Of a DNA stretch of 8,774 bases, positions 1 to 6,261 are shown piece after piece (position 1 is the stretch's first letter; the number at the start of each line of letters is the position of its first letter). Below the pieces are notes generated by a model. It was not told the DNA's origin, did no database searches, and saw only the letters and a list, made by a program, of their open reading frames with translations. Both the position numbers and the translations under genes were made by a program. Source of the DNA: Deltaproteobacteria bacterium (GTDB taxonomy: Bacteria; Desulfobacterota; Deferrimicrobia; Deferrimicrobiales; Deferrimicrobiaceae). The DNA lies in NCBI GenBank assembly GCA_003105225.1, contig PQAK01000072.1, forward strand, positions 1-8,774. Reading direction: 5' to 3'.

Positions 1-1422
1 GTCCTCCGCGCGATAGCCGCCCTCCCGATTGCCCAATCCCGCCATGCCGATGGTTTTTCCGTCCTGGAGCAGGGGCGCGCCCAGGAAAGCCGTAAGGCGC
101 GGATGGCCTTCGGGCGTGCCGATGCTGTCCGGGTGCGCCGAGGGCTCGTTCGTGAAAAAGGCCTTGCCGTCGAGGAGCACCTTGCCGTAAAGGCCGTGAA
201 GCGGGAAATCGCCGGGCGACCTGCGATGCCCCGTGCTGTCGTGCATCGTGCAGAGTTCCCATCCCGGATCGCTGATCGCGATATCGTGAAGGAAGCCGTC
301 CGGGCCGATCTCCCCGATGAACCCGAATTTGCTTCCGGTCACCTCTTCGGCGACCGCCAGGCAAGCCCGGCCGAGCTTCTCCTCGGTTTCGGAGGTGAGC
401 GCCAGTTGGAGAATCCGTCCGATTCCATCCAGGACGATGTTCTGCTGCCGGATCGTCTCCTCCGCCCGCCTGCGCTCGGTGATGTCGCTGAACGTGACGA
501 CGAAATAGCCCCTGTGCGGGCTGAACGCGGAAACCCTGTACCAGCGATGGAGCAGCTTCGCATAGCTTTCGAACTGGGCGGGCTTGCCGGTGAGCGCCAC
601 GCTCCCTAATTTAGCGATCCAGCCCGCCGATTCCTTTTCGATGCCGGGAAGCGCGGCCGTGGCCGGTTTGCCGACAATGGTTTTCGCCTTGAGGCCGGTC
701 AGCCTCTCGAAGGCCTCGTTGACTTCGAGAAGGATGCAGTCCGACGGCTTTCCCCCGGTATCCAGCACGATCCGGCAATACGCAAACCCTTCCGACATGC
801 TGTTGAAAAGGGATTTTAGCTTTTCCTGGCTCCGCTTCAGCTCGTCCTTTACGGACCGGGCTTCCGAGCTCTCGATGATCTCCCATCGGTCCGCGTTCCG
901 GACCAGCGCGAACCGGTGGTTCTTGACCACCTCCATCAGCCCCAACGCGTCGAACGAATCCCGGGGGTACAAGAACGCCGCGATTACGTTGTTGCTGCGG
1001 ATGGCATCGGTCTCCCAATGAGAGAGGCTTTTACCGCCTTCCTTGCCGGGAATGGCGTGGCAAGCGAGCCGAAGGCCGTCGAAGCCGCGGGCGATCGCCT
1101 TATCGATGCTCGCCAGGATCGCATTGCCCGTCCTGCCTCCGCGCGCTTTCCACCGGCTGAAGGGAACGACTTCCATCTGCCCTGCCGCCGCACGGGACCT
1201 GAAACCGGGGACGGCTTTTCGCAGCGCTTTAACGGCGTCCTCTTCGCCGAGGATCCTGGAAGTCACCCAGACGCAGAACTCGTTGTTCTCCAGGCCCGCC
1301 CGGAAATAAGGCACCAGGACATCCAGCAGATCCTTCTTCGTCTTGTAGAACTGGCAGAAGTGGCTGCCCCAGGGCAGGTCCCCGGTCGATGGGATACCCG
1401 ATTTCCGCTGGTCTGGGTTCAG
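1..1422 (-). CDS. MEDS-PAS-GAF sensor protein, 3' end outside window, non-canonical start
   Basis: Sensory protein, likely the input half of a histidine kinase or other signalling protein whose output domain lies beyond the left edge. Reading from a CTG at 1422, 474 residues are visible. Residues about 10-180 are a MEDS domain (GDLPWGSHFCQFY near residue 14, PYFRAGLENNEFCVWVTS after it, VVKNHRFALV near its end). About 197-315 are a PAS domain ending in the typical DITERRRAEE linker. From about 330 to the edge is a GAF domain (PEGHPRLTAFLGAPLL, GMAGLGNREGGY). MEDS is the sensory domain named after methanogens/methylotrophs and DcmR. No ATG, GTG or TTG lies in frame between a TAG at 1435-1437 and the domain. 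The CTG at 1420-1422 has GAGG six bases upstream and gives MNPDQRKSGI, which matches the usual RKSGI lead-in of MEDS proteins. The stop of the upstream MEDS gene is 29 bp away, so the two are probably one transcript. Alternatively it is a 5'-damaged gene. Confidence 0.75.
   Translation of the reverse strand, partial: MNPDQRKSGIPSTGDLPWGSHFCQFYKTKKDLLDVLVPYFRAGLENNEFCVWVTSRILGEEDAVKALRKAVPGFRSRAAAGQMEVVPFSRWKARGGRTGNAILASIDKAIARGFDGLRLACHAIPGKEGGKSLSHWETDAIRSNNVIAAFLYPRDSFDALGLMEVVKNHRFALVRNADRWEIIESSEARSVKDELKRSQEKLKSLFNSMSEGFAYCRIVLDTGGKPSDCILLEVNEAFERLTGLKAKTIVGKPATAALPGIEKESAGWIAKLGSVALTGKPAQFESYAKLLHRWYRVSAFSPHRGYFVVTFSDITERRRAEETIRQQNIVLDGIGRILQLALTSETEEKLGRACLAVAEEVTGSKFGFIGEIGPDGFLHDIAISDPGWELCTMHDSTGHRRSPGDFPLHGLYGKVLLDGKAFFTNEPSAHPDSIGTPEGHPRLTAFLGAPLLQDGKTIGMAGLGNREGGYRAED
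1262..1383 (-). repeat. MEDS repeat block, copy in the MEDS-PAS-GAF gene
   Basis: This 122-bp block matches 1906-2027 without gaps, with 9 mismatches counted by hand (about 93% identity). It encodes the GDLPWGSHFCQFYKTKKD to FCVWVT part of the MEDS domain. Sequence on the C-terminal side of the block falls to weak protein similarity, so the identity is patchy. Confidence 0.85.
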
Positions 1423-1451
1423 GAAGGGCCTCGACTACATCGGCTGCGGCG

Positions 1452-2093
1452 TCATGCAGGTTGCGCGTCACCGAACGTCGGATTGGTGACGACCTGCCAC
1501 TTGCCCTGGTTCATGGCCAGTGCGAACTCGTGGTTCCTGACGACGTCCAGGATCTCCACCAATCCGCACTTCTTGAGCGAGTAGGTGCAAAGGACGAGCA
1601 GCCGCGTGCCGCCGATCACCTTGTTGATCTCCGCCTCGTAGGCGGCGAAATCGTCCCAATCCCTCTTGTTGTCGAGCCAATACGGGTTCCCGCTCACCCG
1701 CATCCCCGAAAATCCTCTCGCCAGCGCGTCGTCGTGCTTTTCCATCCACATCGTCAGCGTCCGCTTGAGGTCGAAGCTTCCGCCCTTGAGATACCAATCC
1801 GTATAGGGGAAGATCTCCATCTGCCCCTTCGACAGGAATCCATCGAAACCGGGGACGCCCTTCTTCATGGCTTTCAAGGCGTCTTCCGTCGTAAGGAAAT
1901 CCGATGTCACCCAGACGCAGAACTCGCCGCTTTCCAGTCCCGCCCGAAAATAAGGCACCAAGACATCCAACAGATCCTTCTTCGTCTTGTAGAACTGGCA
2001 GAAGTGGCTGCCCCAGGGCAGATCCCCCACCATGGTGATTCCCGAATCCCTCTTCTCCGCTGGAGATGGCAACCCGCACCCCCGAATGTACAT
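1452..2093 (-). CDS. Stand-alone MEDS-domain protein
   Basis: A 213-residue protein made almost entirely of one MEDS sensory domain, from about residue 14 (EKRDSGITMVGDLPWGSHFCQFY) to VVRNHEFALAMNQGKWQVV near the C-terminus. It has no DNA-binding or kinase domain. The family is known as a ligand-sensing module in DcmR-type repressors and sensor kinases; the ligand here is unknown. The ATG at 2093 is preferred because it precedes the conserved RDSGI lead-in. A TTG at 2156 and an ATG at 2033 are possible alternatives; the ribosome site is poor for 2093 (GGGG lies too close). The gene directly precedes the MEDS-PAS-GAF gene and shares a near-identical 122-bp block with it, so one copy arose by duplication. 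It may act as a decoy or partner for the larger sensor; that role is inference. Confidence 0.75.
   Translation of the reverse strand: MYIRGCGLPSPAEKRDSGITMVGDLPWGSHFCQFYKTKKDLLDVLVPYFRAGLESGEFCVWVTSDFLTTEDALKAMKKGVPGFDGFLSKGQMEIFPYTDWYLKGGSFDLKRTLTMWMEKHDDALARGFSGMRVSGNPYWLDNKRDWDDFAAYEAEINKVIGGTRLLVLCTYSLKKCGLVEILDVVRNHEFALAMNQGKWQVVTNPTFGDAQPA
1906..2027 (-). repeat. MEDS repeat block, copy in the stand-alone MEDS gene
   Basis: Partner of the block at 1262-1383 in the same orientation, 644 bp apart. The longest shared run (50 bp) covers the codons for SHFCQFYKTKKDLL and their surroundings. Confidence 0.85.
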
Positions 2094-2458
2094 TCCCCAC
2101 GTGACAGATATTACCGATAAGTTACCACGACTATGAATCCCTTGAACAGGCAACAAATCAGGGGGTGGCGTGCGAATCGTGGTTGATCTATATTTCCGAA
2201 CCCGTTCACCTCATTACTACAATATACAGGCTACCATTACACTAAAACGCATTCAGCATATCGAGGCGACGACGTTTGCCGATCTTCCACCAGGAGTTTT
2301 AACGCTTCCCATGCCACGGCTATAACGTGGCGAGCGGCTCCCTGGCCTCGCTCGTGGACGGTCGCCTTCAAGGTGAGCGATCCATACCCGACCCGATGGA
2401 CCGCAGGAGCATGAGCAACCGGCACGGCCGTCCGGGCATCATCCTACAGGGGTCTATG
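2094..2458. other. Gene-free stretch between divergent MEDS and CAP genes
   Basis: About 365 bp with no recognisable gene. Open frames here show no family signature. It must hold the promoters of both flanking divergent genes, but no convincing -35/-10 pair stands out. One perfect inverted repeat, GCCACG-7 nt-CGTGGC, lies at 2313-2331, and a second, CGAGCG-12 nt-CGCTCG, overlaps its end at 2331-2354. Their role is unknown. Confidence 0.5.
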
Positions 2459-3085
2459 ATGGTTGTCTTACCGCTATTCCTCGTCGTCCCGCCGGCCAGG
2501 CTTGATCCGGCGCGCGGATCCGGAAAGATATCTGTCGCCTCGCCTATTTCTTTCGATTACGTGCCTCGACCGGATCGCATGGCGGGCGGCGCATTTTCTC
2601 TCTTCTTCTGGTTGCTATTGCACGCTCTCCTCCTGGGCGGTGTTCCGCATTCCGCGACGGCGGGAATGCCTGATCATCCGAACGCCTCCGTCGCCGCGCT
2701 GGAATCGAGAACGTTCAAACTCGTCAATGACCATCGCAGTGCCATCGGTCTCGCCCCCCTTGTCCACGACGCCCGGATCGCCGCGGTCGCCCGCCGCCAC
2801 AGCAGGAATATGGCGGAAGGACGGGTCCCTGCCGGCCACGACGGCTTCGAAACAAGGCGGCGCGATATCTCGAAAAGGATCCCGTTGCGAGGGATCGCGG
2901 AGAACGTCGGCGCCAACGACTACCCGCGTTCCGATACGGTACGCGCCGCCGTTTCCGGGTGGCTGGAAAGCCGGGGGCACCGGGAAAACATCGAGGGCCG
3001 GTACGATCTCACCGGCGTGGGAATCGCCCGCGATTCCCGTGGCGTCTACTATTACACGCAGATCTTCATAAGGCGAAAGCAGTGA
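2459..3085 (+). CDS. Secreted or membrane-anchored CAP (SCP/PR1-like) domain protein
   Basis: A 208-residue protein with a CAP domain at about residues 80-208, the fold of YkwD-like bacterial proteins and eukaryotic SCP/PR1 proteins. Visible family motifs are KLVNDHRSAIGLAPL, ARRHSRNMAEG, GHDGF, IAENVG, WLESRGHRENI and YYYTQIF. They supply the usual His/Glu cleft residues (H in RRHS, E in AENV, H in GHREN). A strongly hydrophobic stretch at residues about 45-61 followed by HSATAG looks like a signal peptide or anchor, so the domain should sit outside the cytoplasmic membrane. The start at 2459 has AGGGG six bases upstream. An ATG at 2579 (MAGGAFSLFF) gives a shorter, more typical signal peptide length but has no ribosome site and no positively charged N-region. 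Its role is unknown; bacterial CAP proteins have been linked to the cell envelope. It converges with the minus-strand gene remnants at 3107 onward. Confidence 0.82.
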   Translation: MVVLPLFLVVPPARLDPARGSGKISVASPISFDYVPRPDRMAGGAFSLFFWLLLHALLLGGVPHSATAGMPDHPNASVAALESRTFKLVNDHRSAIGLAPLVHDARIAAVARRHSRNMAEGRVPAGHDGFETRRRDISKRIPLRGIAENVGANDYPRSDTVRAAVSGWLESRGHRENIEGRYDLTGVGIARDSRGVYYYTQIFIRRKQ

Positions 3086-3106
3086 GCTTGATGACCATTG
3101 CTCCTC

Positions 3107-3253
3107 TTACCTATCGGGAAAGATACGGAAAGCCCCCCTCGACGCATACCGGTAAACGGAAAAACCTCTGCGATCCGGCGTCAATACGTCCCGGATTCCG
3201 ATCGCCTCCGCTACCGCGACAAGCGTCGCATCCGCGTAATCCATGGGGATGCC
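3107..3253 (-). pseudogene. VapC/PIN-domain toxin, C-terminal remnant
   Basis: Forty-eight codons ending at TAA 3107-3109 read like the last third of a VapC-type PIN ribonuclease: PMDYADATLVAVAEAIGI, then VLTPDRRGFSVYRY, then GAFRIFP at the end. The MDxADA motif carries one of the family's acidic metal-binding residues, and TxDRRxFSVYR is the usual C-terminal signature. The N-terminal two thirds with the other acidic residues are absent, and no antitoxin gene is visible, so it cannot be an active toxin. The frame begins immediately after the stop codon of the TetR tail (TAA 3257-3259) and is in the same frame. This makes the pair look like a deletion junction. Confidence 0.7.
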
Positions 3254-3256
3254 GCC

Positions 3257-3406
3257 TTAGGCCCTTAACGTTTGGATGTAGGAGTTGAGCTGCCGTTCGA
3301 TCGCCCTCGGGAAGCGGTTGTTCCGAGTCGCGACGTACAATGCGGCCGCGCCGTTGATGGAGGTCACGATGAAATCGGCGACTTCCTTTATCCTCACGCC
3401 GGGCTT
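3257..3406 (-). pseudogene. TetR-family regulator, C-terminal remnant
   Basis: Forty-nine codons plus stop encode KPGVRIKEVADFIVTSING, then ALYVATRNNRF, ending QTLRA. Aligned by eye to the last 48 residues of the intact TetR at 6262-6858 (KKGVKHREVADFIVIAING to LHIRA), about half the positions are identical and no gap is needed. The DNA-binding domain and most of the ligand domain are missing. The open frame extends upstream only into the 3' end of the TIGR04076-like gene, in another frame. No start fits a TetR protein. The fragment marks a lost paralogue of the regulator further right. Confidence 0.75.
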
Positions 3407-3414
3407 GTGCTGTT

Positions 3415-3852
3415 TCACCGATCTTGAACGCTTAATTCCAGAACGATTCGGCCCCAACCGCCGCACTGCACTCCAACATCGAAGCAGGCGGCGCGCTTGA
3501 ACCGCATATCATTGGGGTCAACACCCGCGTAGAAAAGCTCGTTCGATGCGAAGATCATCCCGGCCGCCGCGTTGAGCGCGTAGATGCAAATCTTCCCTGG
3601 GCAGAGTTTCGTGAGGAGATTTCCCGCACCGTCAAAGGTGAACTTGTCCCCAACCTTGTGTTGACTGTTGCACCCGTGAGATTCCACGACCGTCAGCACG
3701 ATCGTCTTGTTGAGCAACGCCGGAGCCTTTGAGAGGACATCCTCGTTTCTTGGGTTTTCCCGAAACACCTTCATCTCTTCATCGTTGTAACCCAGATGAG
3801 CCTTCATCAACTTCCATTTGGCGGCGTTCCACAGGCCGTTTCGCATGCTCAT
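3415..3852 (-). CDS. TIGR04076-like family protein
   Basis: A 145-residue protein of unknown function. Residues about 48-140 carry the signature I associate with TIGR04076: VESHGCNSQHKVGDKFTFDG, LLTKLCPGKICIYAL, NELFYAGVDPND, and FKRAACFDVGVQCGGWG near the end. Cysteines at 61, 84, 89, 123 and 130 are notable for so small a protein and could bind metal or act in redox chemistry; that is inference. Residues 1-47 are a charged, mostly helical extension. The start at 3852 is chosen because GGGGGA lies seven bases upstream; a second ATG follows two codons later. The gene has its own promoter with an operator-like motif and ends just before the TetR tail. No signal peptide is seen, so it is probably cytoplasmic. 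I am sure it is a real gene and fairly sure of the family. Confidence 0.75.
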   Translation of the reverse strand: MSMRNGLWNAAKWKLMKAHLGYNDEEMKVFRENPRNEDVLSKAPALLNKTIVLTVVESHGCNSQHKVGDKFTFDGAGNLLTKLCPGKICIYALNAAAGMIFASNELFYAGVDPNDMRFKRAACFDVGVQCGGWGRIVLELSVQDR

Positions 3853-3919
3853 GAATATTCCCCCTTCATCGATATCGCAACCTGGTGGTCCCGGGCGATA
3901 AAGGCTCTGCACCCGAAGA

Positions 3920-3932
3920 ATACCGACCGGTC
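3920..3932 (-). promoter_or_regulatory. Putative TetR operator, site A
   Basis: Reads GACCGGTCGGTAT on the minus strand, with the palindromic core GACCGGTC. It starts two bases downstream of the -10 box of the TIGR04076-like gene, where a bound repressor would block initiation. The same 13 bases recur at 6230-6242 (one change) and 6908-6920. Confidence 0.6.
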
Positions 3933-3934
3933 TT

Positions 3935-3964
3935 ATTCTATTCGTGACGTCGAAGAACCGTCAA
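3935..3964 (-). promoter_or_regulatory. Sigma70-type promoter of the TIGR04076-like gene
   Basis: On the minus strand TTGACG (3964-3959) is followed by an 18-bp spacer and TAGAAT (3940-3935). Both boxes match the consensus at five of six positions. Transcription would begin inside the operator-like motif that starts two bases after the -10 box, about 75 bp before the gene's ATG. Confidence 0.65.
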
Positions 3965-4063
3965 GTCGTTTTACCCCGGCGTGGTGGATCCGGCGCGACA
4001 TGATCGTTCCAGGCCGCTGCGTGCAGATGGCCCCCTTTTGCATCCGCCCTTTCGGGTTGACTC

Positions 4064-4092
4064 GCGGAGGAGCGGGGATCCCGCTCCTCCGC
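4064..4092. terminator. Perfect 13-bp hairpin after the AhpD-like gene
   Basis: GCGGAGGAGCGGG, a three-base loop, then its exact complement. It begins 21 bp beyond the stop codon of the minus-strand gene at 4114. No T-run follows on either strand, so it is not a classical intrinsic terminator. It may still halt transcription or protect an mRNA 3' end. Between it and the promoter at 3964 nothing else is recognisable. Confidence 0.5.
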
Positions 4093-4113
4093 AAGCGCAT
4101 GAACAGGCTGCGA

Positions 4114-4368
4114 TCATCCGCAGCAGACCGATTTCTTCTCCCCGGCCGGAGCCGAAACGGTCTCCTTCACGCTCGATGAGAATTCGTCCATCTTGGCCGA
4201 CGCGCCCTTCCGGACCCGCTTTCCCATCTCGATCGCATCCGCCACTTCCCCCGCTTCCGCCCCGAATTCGAGTGCCTTGTTGGTGTGGTACTGCAGACAG
4301 GGCTGGCAATTCGCGGTGATCGACGCCCCCACGGCAACAAGTTCCTTGATCTTGTCGTTCATCCCCAT
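4114..4368 (-). CDS. Small AhpD-like (carboxymuconolactone decarboxylase family) protein with CCG tail
   Basis: An 84-residue protein. Residues 5-60 match the CMD/AhpD helical core: KIKELVAVGASITANCQPCLQYH, then TNKALEFGAEAGEVADAIEMG. C21-x2-C24-x3-H28 is the redox motif of AhpD-type disulfide reductases, so a thiol or peroxide-linked role is plausible. The protein ends in KKSVCCG, adding a vicinal cysteine pair at residues 82-83 that the core fold does not need. It could relay electrons or bind a soft metal or metalloid; this is inference. The start at 4368 follows AAGGA and GAGG; an in-frame ATG two codons later is equally possible. It is divergent from the MocR regulator across a 252-bp gap, the usual layout for a MocR target gene. 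A perfect hairpin follows it. Confidence 0.85.
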   Translation of the reverse strand: MGMNDKIKELVAVGASITANCQPCLQYHTNKALEFGAEAGEVADAIEMGKRVRKGASAKMDEFSSSVKETVSAPAGEKKSVCCG

Positions 4369-4527
4369 GGTCCTTACCTCCGGTTTTTTTGTCGAGGAGC
4401 AGGACGGATGCACTCGGCCGGCTCTTCGCAAGTGATTGCAAGTATGAGGGTTATCGAGGAATGAGAACAGACACAACGCTTCAGGTTTATATGAGGAACA
4501 GTTGCCTGACGGATCCAACTGTACCCA

Positions 4528-4558
4528 TGATAAATATATAAAATTGTATCTGTATCAA
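4528..4558 (-). promoter_or_regulatory. Possible promoter of the AhpD-like gene
   Basis: On the minus strand TTGATA (4558-4553) is followed by a very AT-rich run containing TATATTTAT (4538-4530), giving a 16-17 bp spacer to TATTTA or ATTTAT. The leader would be about 160 nt. The -35 box lies inside the tandem TGTATC repeat. The remainder of the 4369-4620 gap shows no gene. Confidence 0.35.
4545..4556. promoter_or_regulatory. Tandem TGTATC repeat, candidate MocR binding site
   Basis: Two abutting TGTATC hexamers (GATACA on the other strand). They lie between the divergent AhpD-like and MocR genes, over the possible -35 of the former and roughly where the -35 of the latter should be (a TAGAAT candidate -10 is at 4573-4578). 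MocR-type regulators such as GabR are known to bind direct repeats, which makes this the best operator candidate in the gap. Confidence 0.35.
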
Positions 4559-4620
4559 GAGTAAATCCGGTTTAGAATCAAACCACCATTAGAACTATCG
4601 GGCGAGGGAACGGAGATCAT

Positions 4621-6039
4621 ATGCCTCTTTACGAAGAAATCGCAGCAAGGGTCGGCGGCCTCATCGAGCAGGGGACTTACCGGCCCGGAGAGCGGATACC
4701 GTCGATACGGGAACTGAGCCGCCAGATGCAGGTAAGCGTCAACACGATCATGGGGGCGTACGCGCAGCTTGAAAATCTGGGGATGGTCGAGGCCCGGCCC
4801 CAGTCTGGTTACTATGTCCGCAGCAGGGTTCTGGAGCCCGGGGCGGATGTTCCGGAGAGGAAGCCGGAAGAGGAACCGGCGCCGTGCTGCGTGTCCGTCG
4901 AAGAGGTCCCCCTGCGGGTCATCCGCTCCCTGACGGATCCTTCCTTGGTCCCGCTCGGGGGCGGGGTTCCGAATCCCGACCTGCTGCCGATCGACAAGCT
5001 GAACCGGATGCTCGCCACGGAATCGCGGAGGTTCCGCATCCAGAGCGTTTCCTATACCGGGCCGCGCGGGACCCAGCGGCTCCGCGCGCAGATTGCCAAG
5101 CGTTCCCTCAACTACGGGTGCACCCCGGCCCCCGAGGAGATCGTCGTCACTTCGGGCTGCGTGGAGGCGGTGACGCTGGCGTTGCAGGCGACCTGCCGTC
5201 CGGGCGACACCGTCGCCGTCGCGTCCCCGGTCTACTACACCTTCCTCCACTCCATCCAGTGGATGGGGCTCAAGGTCCTCGAGATCCCCTCCACTCCCCA
5301 GGAGGGTATGAACCTCGACGTGCTTCGCTACGCGATCCGGAATAACCCGGTTCACGCCTGCCTCATCATCTCGAATTTCAACAATCCGCTCGGAAGCGTC
5401 ATGCCCGAGGAGAAGAAGCGGGAGCTGGTCGCGCTGCTGGCGCAGCACGACATACCCCTTATCGAGGACGATGTGTACGGCGACCTGGCCTTCGGCCCGT
5501 CCCGGCCCACCGCGGTCAAGGCGTACGACGAGAAGGGGCTCGTCCTGTACTGCTCCTCCTTCTCCAAGACCCTTGCCCCCGGCTACCGGGTCGGCTGGAT
5601 CGTCCCCGGGAGGTACCAGCGGAAGATCCAGCAGCTGAAAGCCCTGTTCAACATCGCCACCGCCACGCCTACCCAGCTCGCGGTCGCGGAATTCTTGACC
5701 AGCGGCGGTTACGATCACCATTTGAGGACGATCCGCCGCATATACAGCAGGCAGGTTGCCCGGGTGCGGGATGCCGTCGGACGCCATTTCCCGTTGGGGA
5801 CGCGGGTCACTCGCCCCGAGGGAGGATATGTTCTTTGGGTGGAGATGCCCGATGGTGTAGATGCCTTCCGCCTATACGAGGGGGCCCTGAAGGCTGGGAT
5901 CAGCATAGCCCCGGGAACGCTGTTCACCGCAACGGGCGACCGGTACCGGAACTGCATCCGGCTCAACGCCGCCTTCTGGTCGGAACGGACCGAGCAGGCG
6001 CTGGAAACGCTGGGCGCGATGGCGCATGAATTGTCGTGA
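4621..6039 (+). CDS. MocR/GntR-family regulator with aminotransferase domain
   Basis: A 472-residue PLP-dependent transcription regulator of full family length. Residues 1-70 are a GntR winged helix-turn-helix (PLYEEIAARVGGLI, GERIPSIRELSRQM, SVNTIMGAYAQLENLG, SGYYV). A charged, proline-rich linker covers about 75-92. The rest is a fold-type I aminotransferase domain with intact cofactor residues: N255 in NNPLG, D283 and Y286 in EDDVYGDL, the Schiff-base lysine K316 in SFSKTLAPGYRVGW, R323 after it, and R447 in CIRLN for a substrate carboxylate. It should therefore sense an amino acid, amine or PLP itself. GGAG five bases before the ATG supports this start. The divergent AhpD-like gene is the likely target, and autoregulation is common in the family. 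The closest named type appears to be YdcR-like, but I would not assign a ligand. Confidence 0.93.
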   Translation: MPLYEEIAARVGGLIEQGTYRPGERIPSIRELSRQMQVSVNTIMGAYAQLENLGMVEARPQSGYYVRSRVLEPGADVPERKPEEEPAPCCVSVEEVPLRVIRSLTDPSLVPLGGGVPNPDLLPIDKLNRMLATESRRFRIQSVSYTGPRGTQRLRAQIAKRSLNYGCTPAPEEIVVTSGCVEAVTLALQATCRPGDTVAVASPVYYTFLHSIQWMGLKVLEIPSTPQEGMNLDVLRYAIRNNPVHACLIISNFNNPLGSVMPEEKKRELVALLAQHDIPLIEDDVYGDLAFGPSRPTAVKAYDEKGLVLYCSSFSKTLAPGYRVGWIVPGRYQRKIQQLKALFNIATATPTQLAVAEFLTSGGYDHHLRTIRRIYSRQVARVRDAVGRHFPLGTRVTRPEGGYVLWVEMPDGVDAFRLYEGALKAGISIAPGTLFTATGDRYRNCIRLNAAFWSERTEQALETLGAMAHELS

Positions 6040-6057
6040 TCCAAGACCGCCGGGAGG

Positions 6058-6165
6058 ATACGCGTTACGGCCCCGATTCTTTGCCTCATACATGGCGGCG
6101 TCCATCGGGTCGCGCACCTTTACCTTGCCTCGAGTCTCGGCGTCGCGCATGCTAGCGTCGTTCGA
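6058..6165 (-). pseudogene. Possible GGDEF (diguanylate cyclase) C-terminal scrap
   Basis: On the minus strand 6058-6105 reads MDAAMYEAKNRGRNAY, very like the conserved end of GGDEF domains (D-x-A-MY-x-AK-x-x-GRN). Just upstream, up to about 6160, DASMRDAETRGKVKV is a weaker echo of the same pattern. No GGDEF active-site segment, start or proper stop is present; the frame continues antisense into MocR on one side and TetR on the other. It may be a relic, possibly duplicated, or chance similarity. Confidence 0.35.
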
Positions 6166-6198
6166 ACTGCGGTCAAGCCCATTGAGCCCACATATCGC

Positions 6199-6227
6199 TT
6201 GACTCTTCCCTTCGACGTTGATATAAA
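6199..6227 (+). promoter_or_regulatory. Sigma70-type promoter of the TetR gene
   Basis: TTGACT (6199-6204), a 17-bp spacer, and TATAAA (6222-6227): both boxes are five of six to consensus at ideal spacing. The start point should fall near 6234, inside the operator-like motif, leaving a leader of about 28 nt. This also rules out any TetR start codon upstream of 6262. Confidence 0.75.
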
Positions 6228-6229
6228 CA

Positions 6230-6242
6230 GACCGGTTGGTAT
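6230..6242 (+). promoter_or_regulatory. Putative TetR operator, site B (autoregulatory)
   Basis: GACCGGTTGGTAT begins two bases after the -10 box of the tetR promoter, the same spacing as site A. It overlaps the expected start point, so it fits negative autoregulation by the adjacent TetR protein. Confidence 0.6.
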
Positions 6243-6261
6243 CTATTTGAAGGCGGTAGCC

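Noticed and set aside
1468..2100. A second long minus-strand frame overlapping the stand-alone MEDS gene
   Set aside because: It is a frame-shifted reading of the MEDS coding sequence without domain similarity, while the other frame gives a full MEDS domain.
916..2120. Plus-strand open frames of 222 and 243 codons
   Set aside because: They are antisense to the MEDS genes. Their shared motif is simply the reverse strand of the 122-bp repeat.
2237..2425. A 62-codon minus-strand frame in the gene-free stretch
   Set aside because: No recognisable family, no convincing ribosome site, and it spans inverted repeats; the evidence is too weak for a gene call.
3107..3253. An active VapBC toxin-antitoxin system
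   Set aside because: Only the C-terminal third of VapC is present and no vapB is visible on either side.
4555..5787. A 410-codon open frame on the minus strand
   Set aside because: It is wholly antisense to the MocR gene, is Arg/Asp/Gly-rich in the way GC-rich shadow frames are, and has no family motif. The plus-strand frame has every expected catalytic residue.
6199..6261. Upstream start for tetR at a TTG
   Set aside because: That codon lies in the -35 box of the promoter and has no ribosome site; the ATG at 6262 is well placed.
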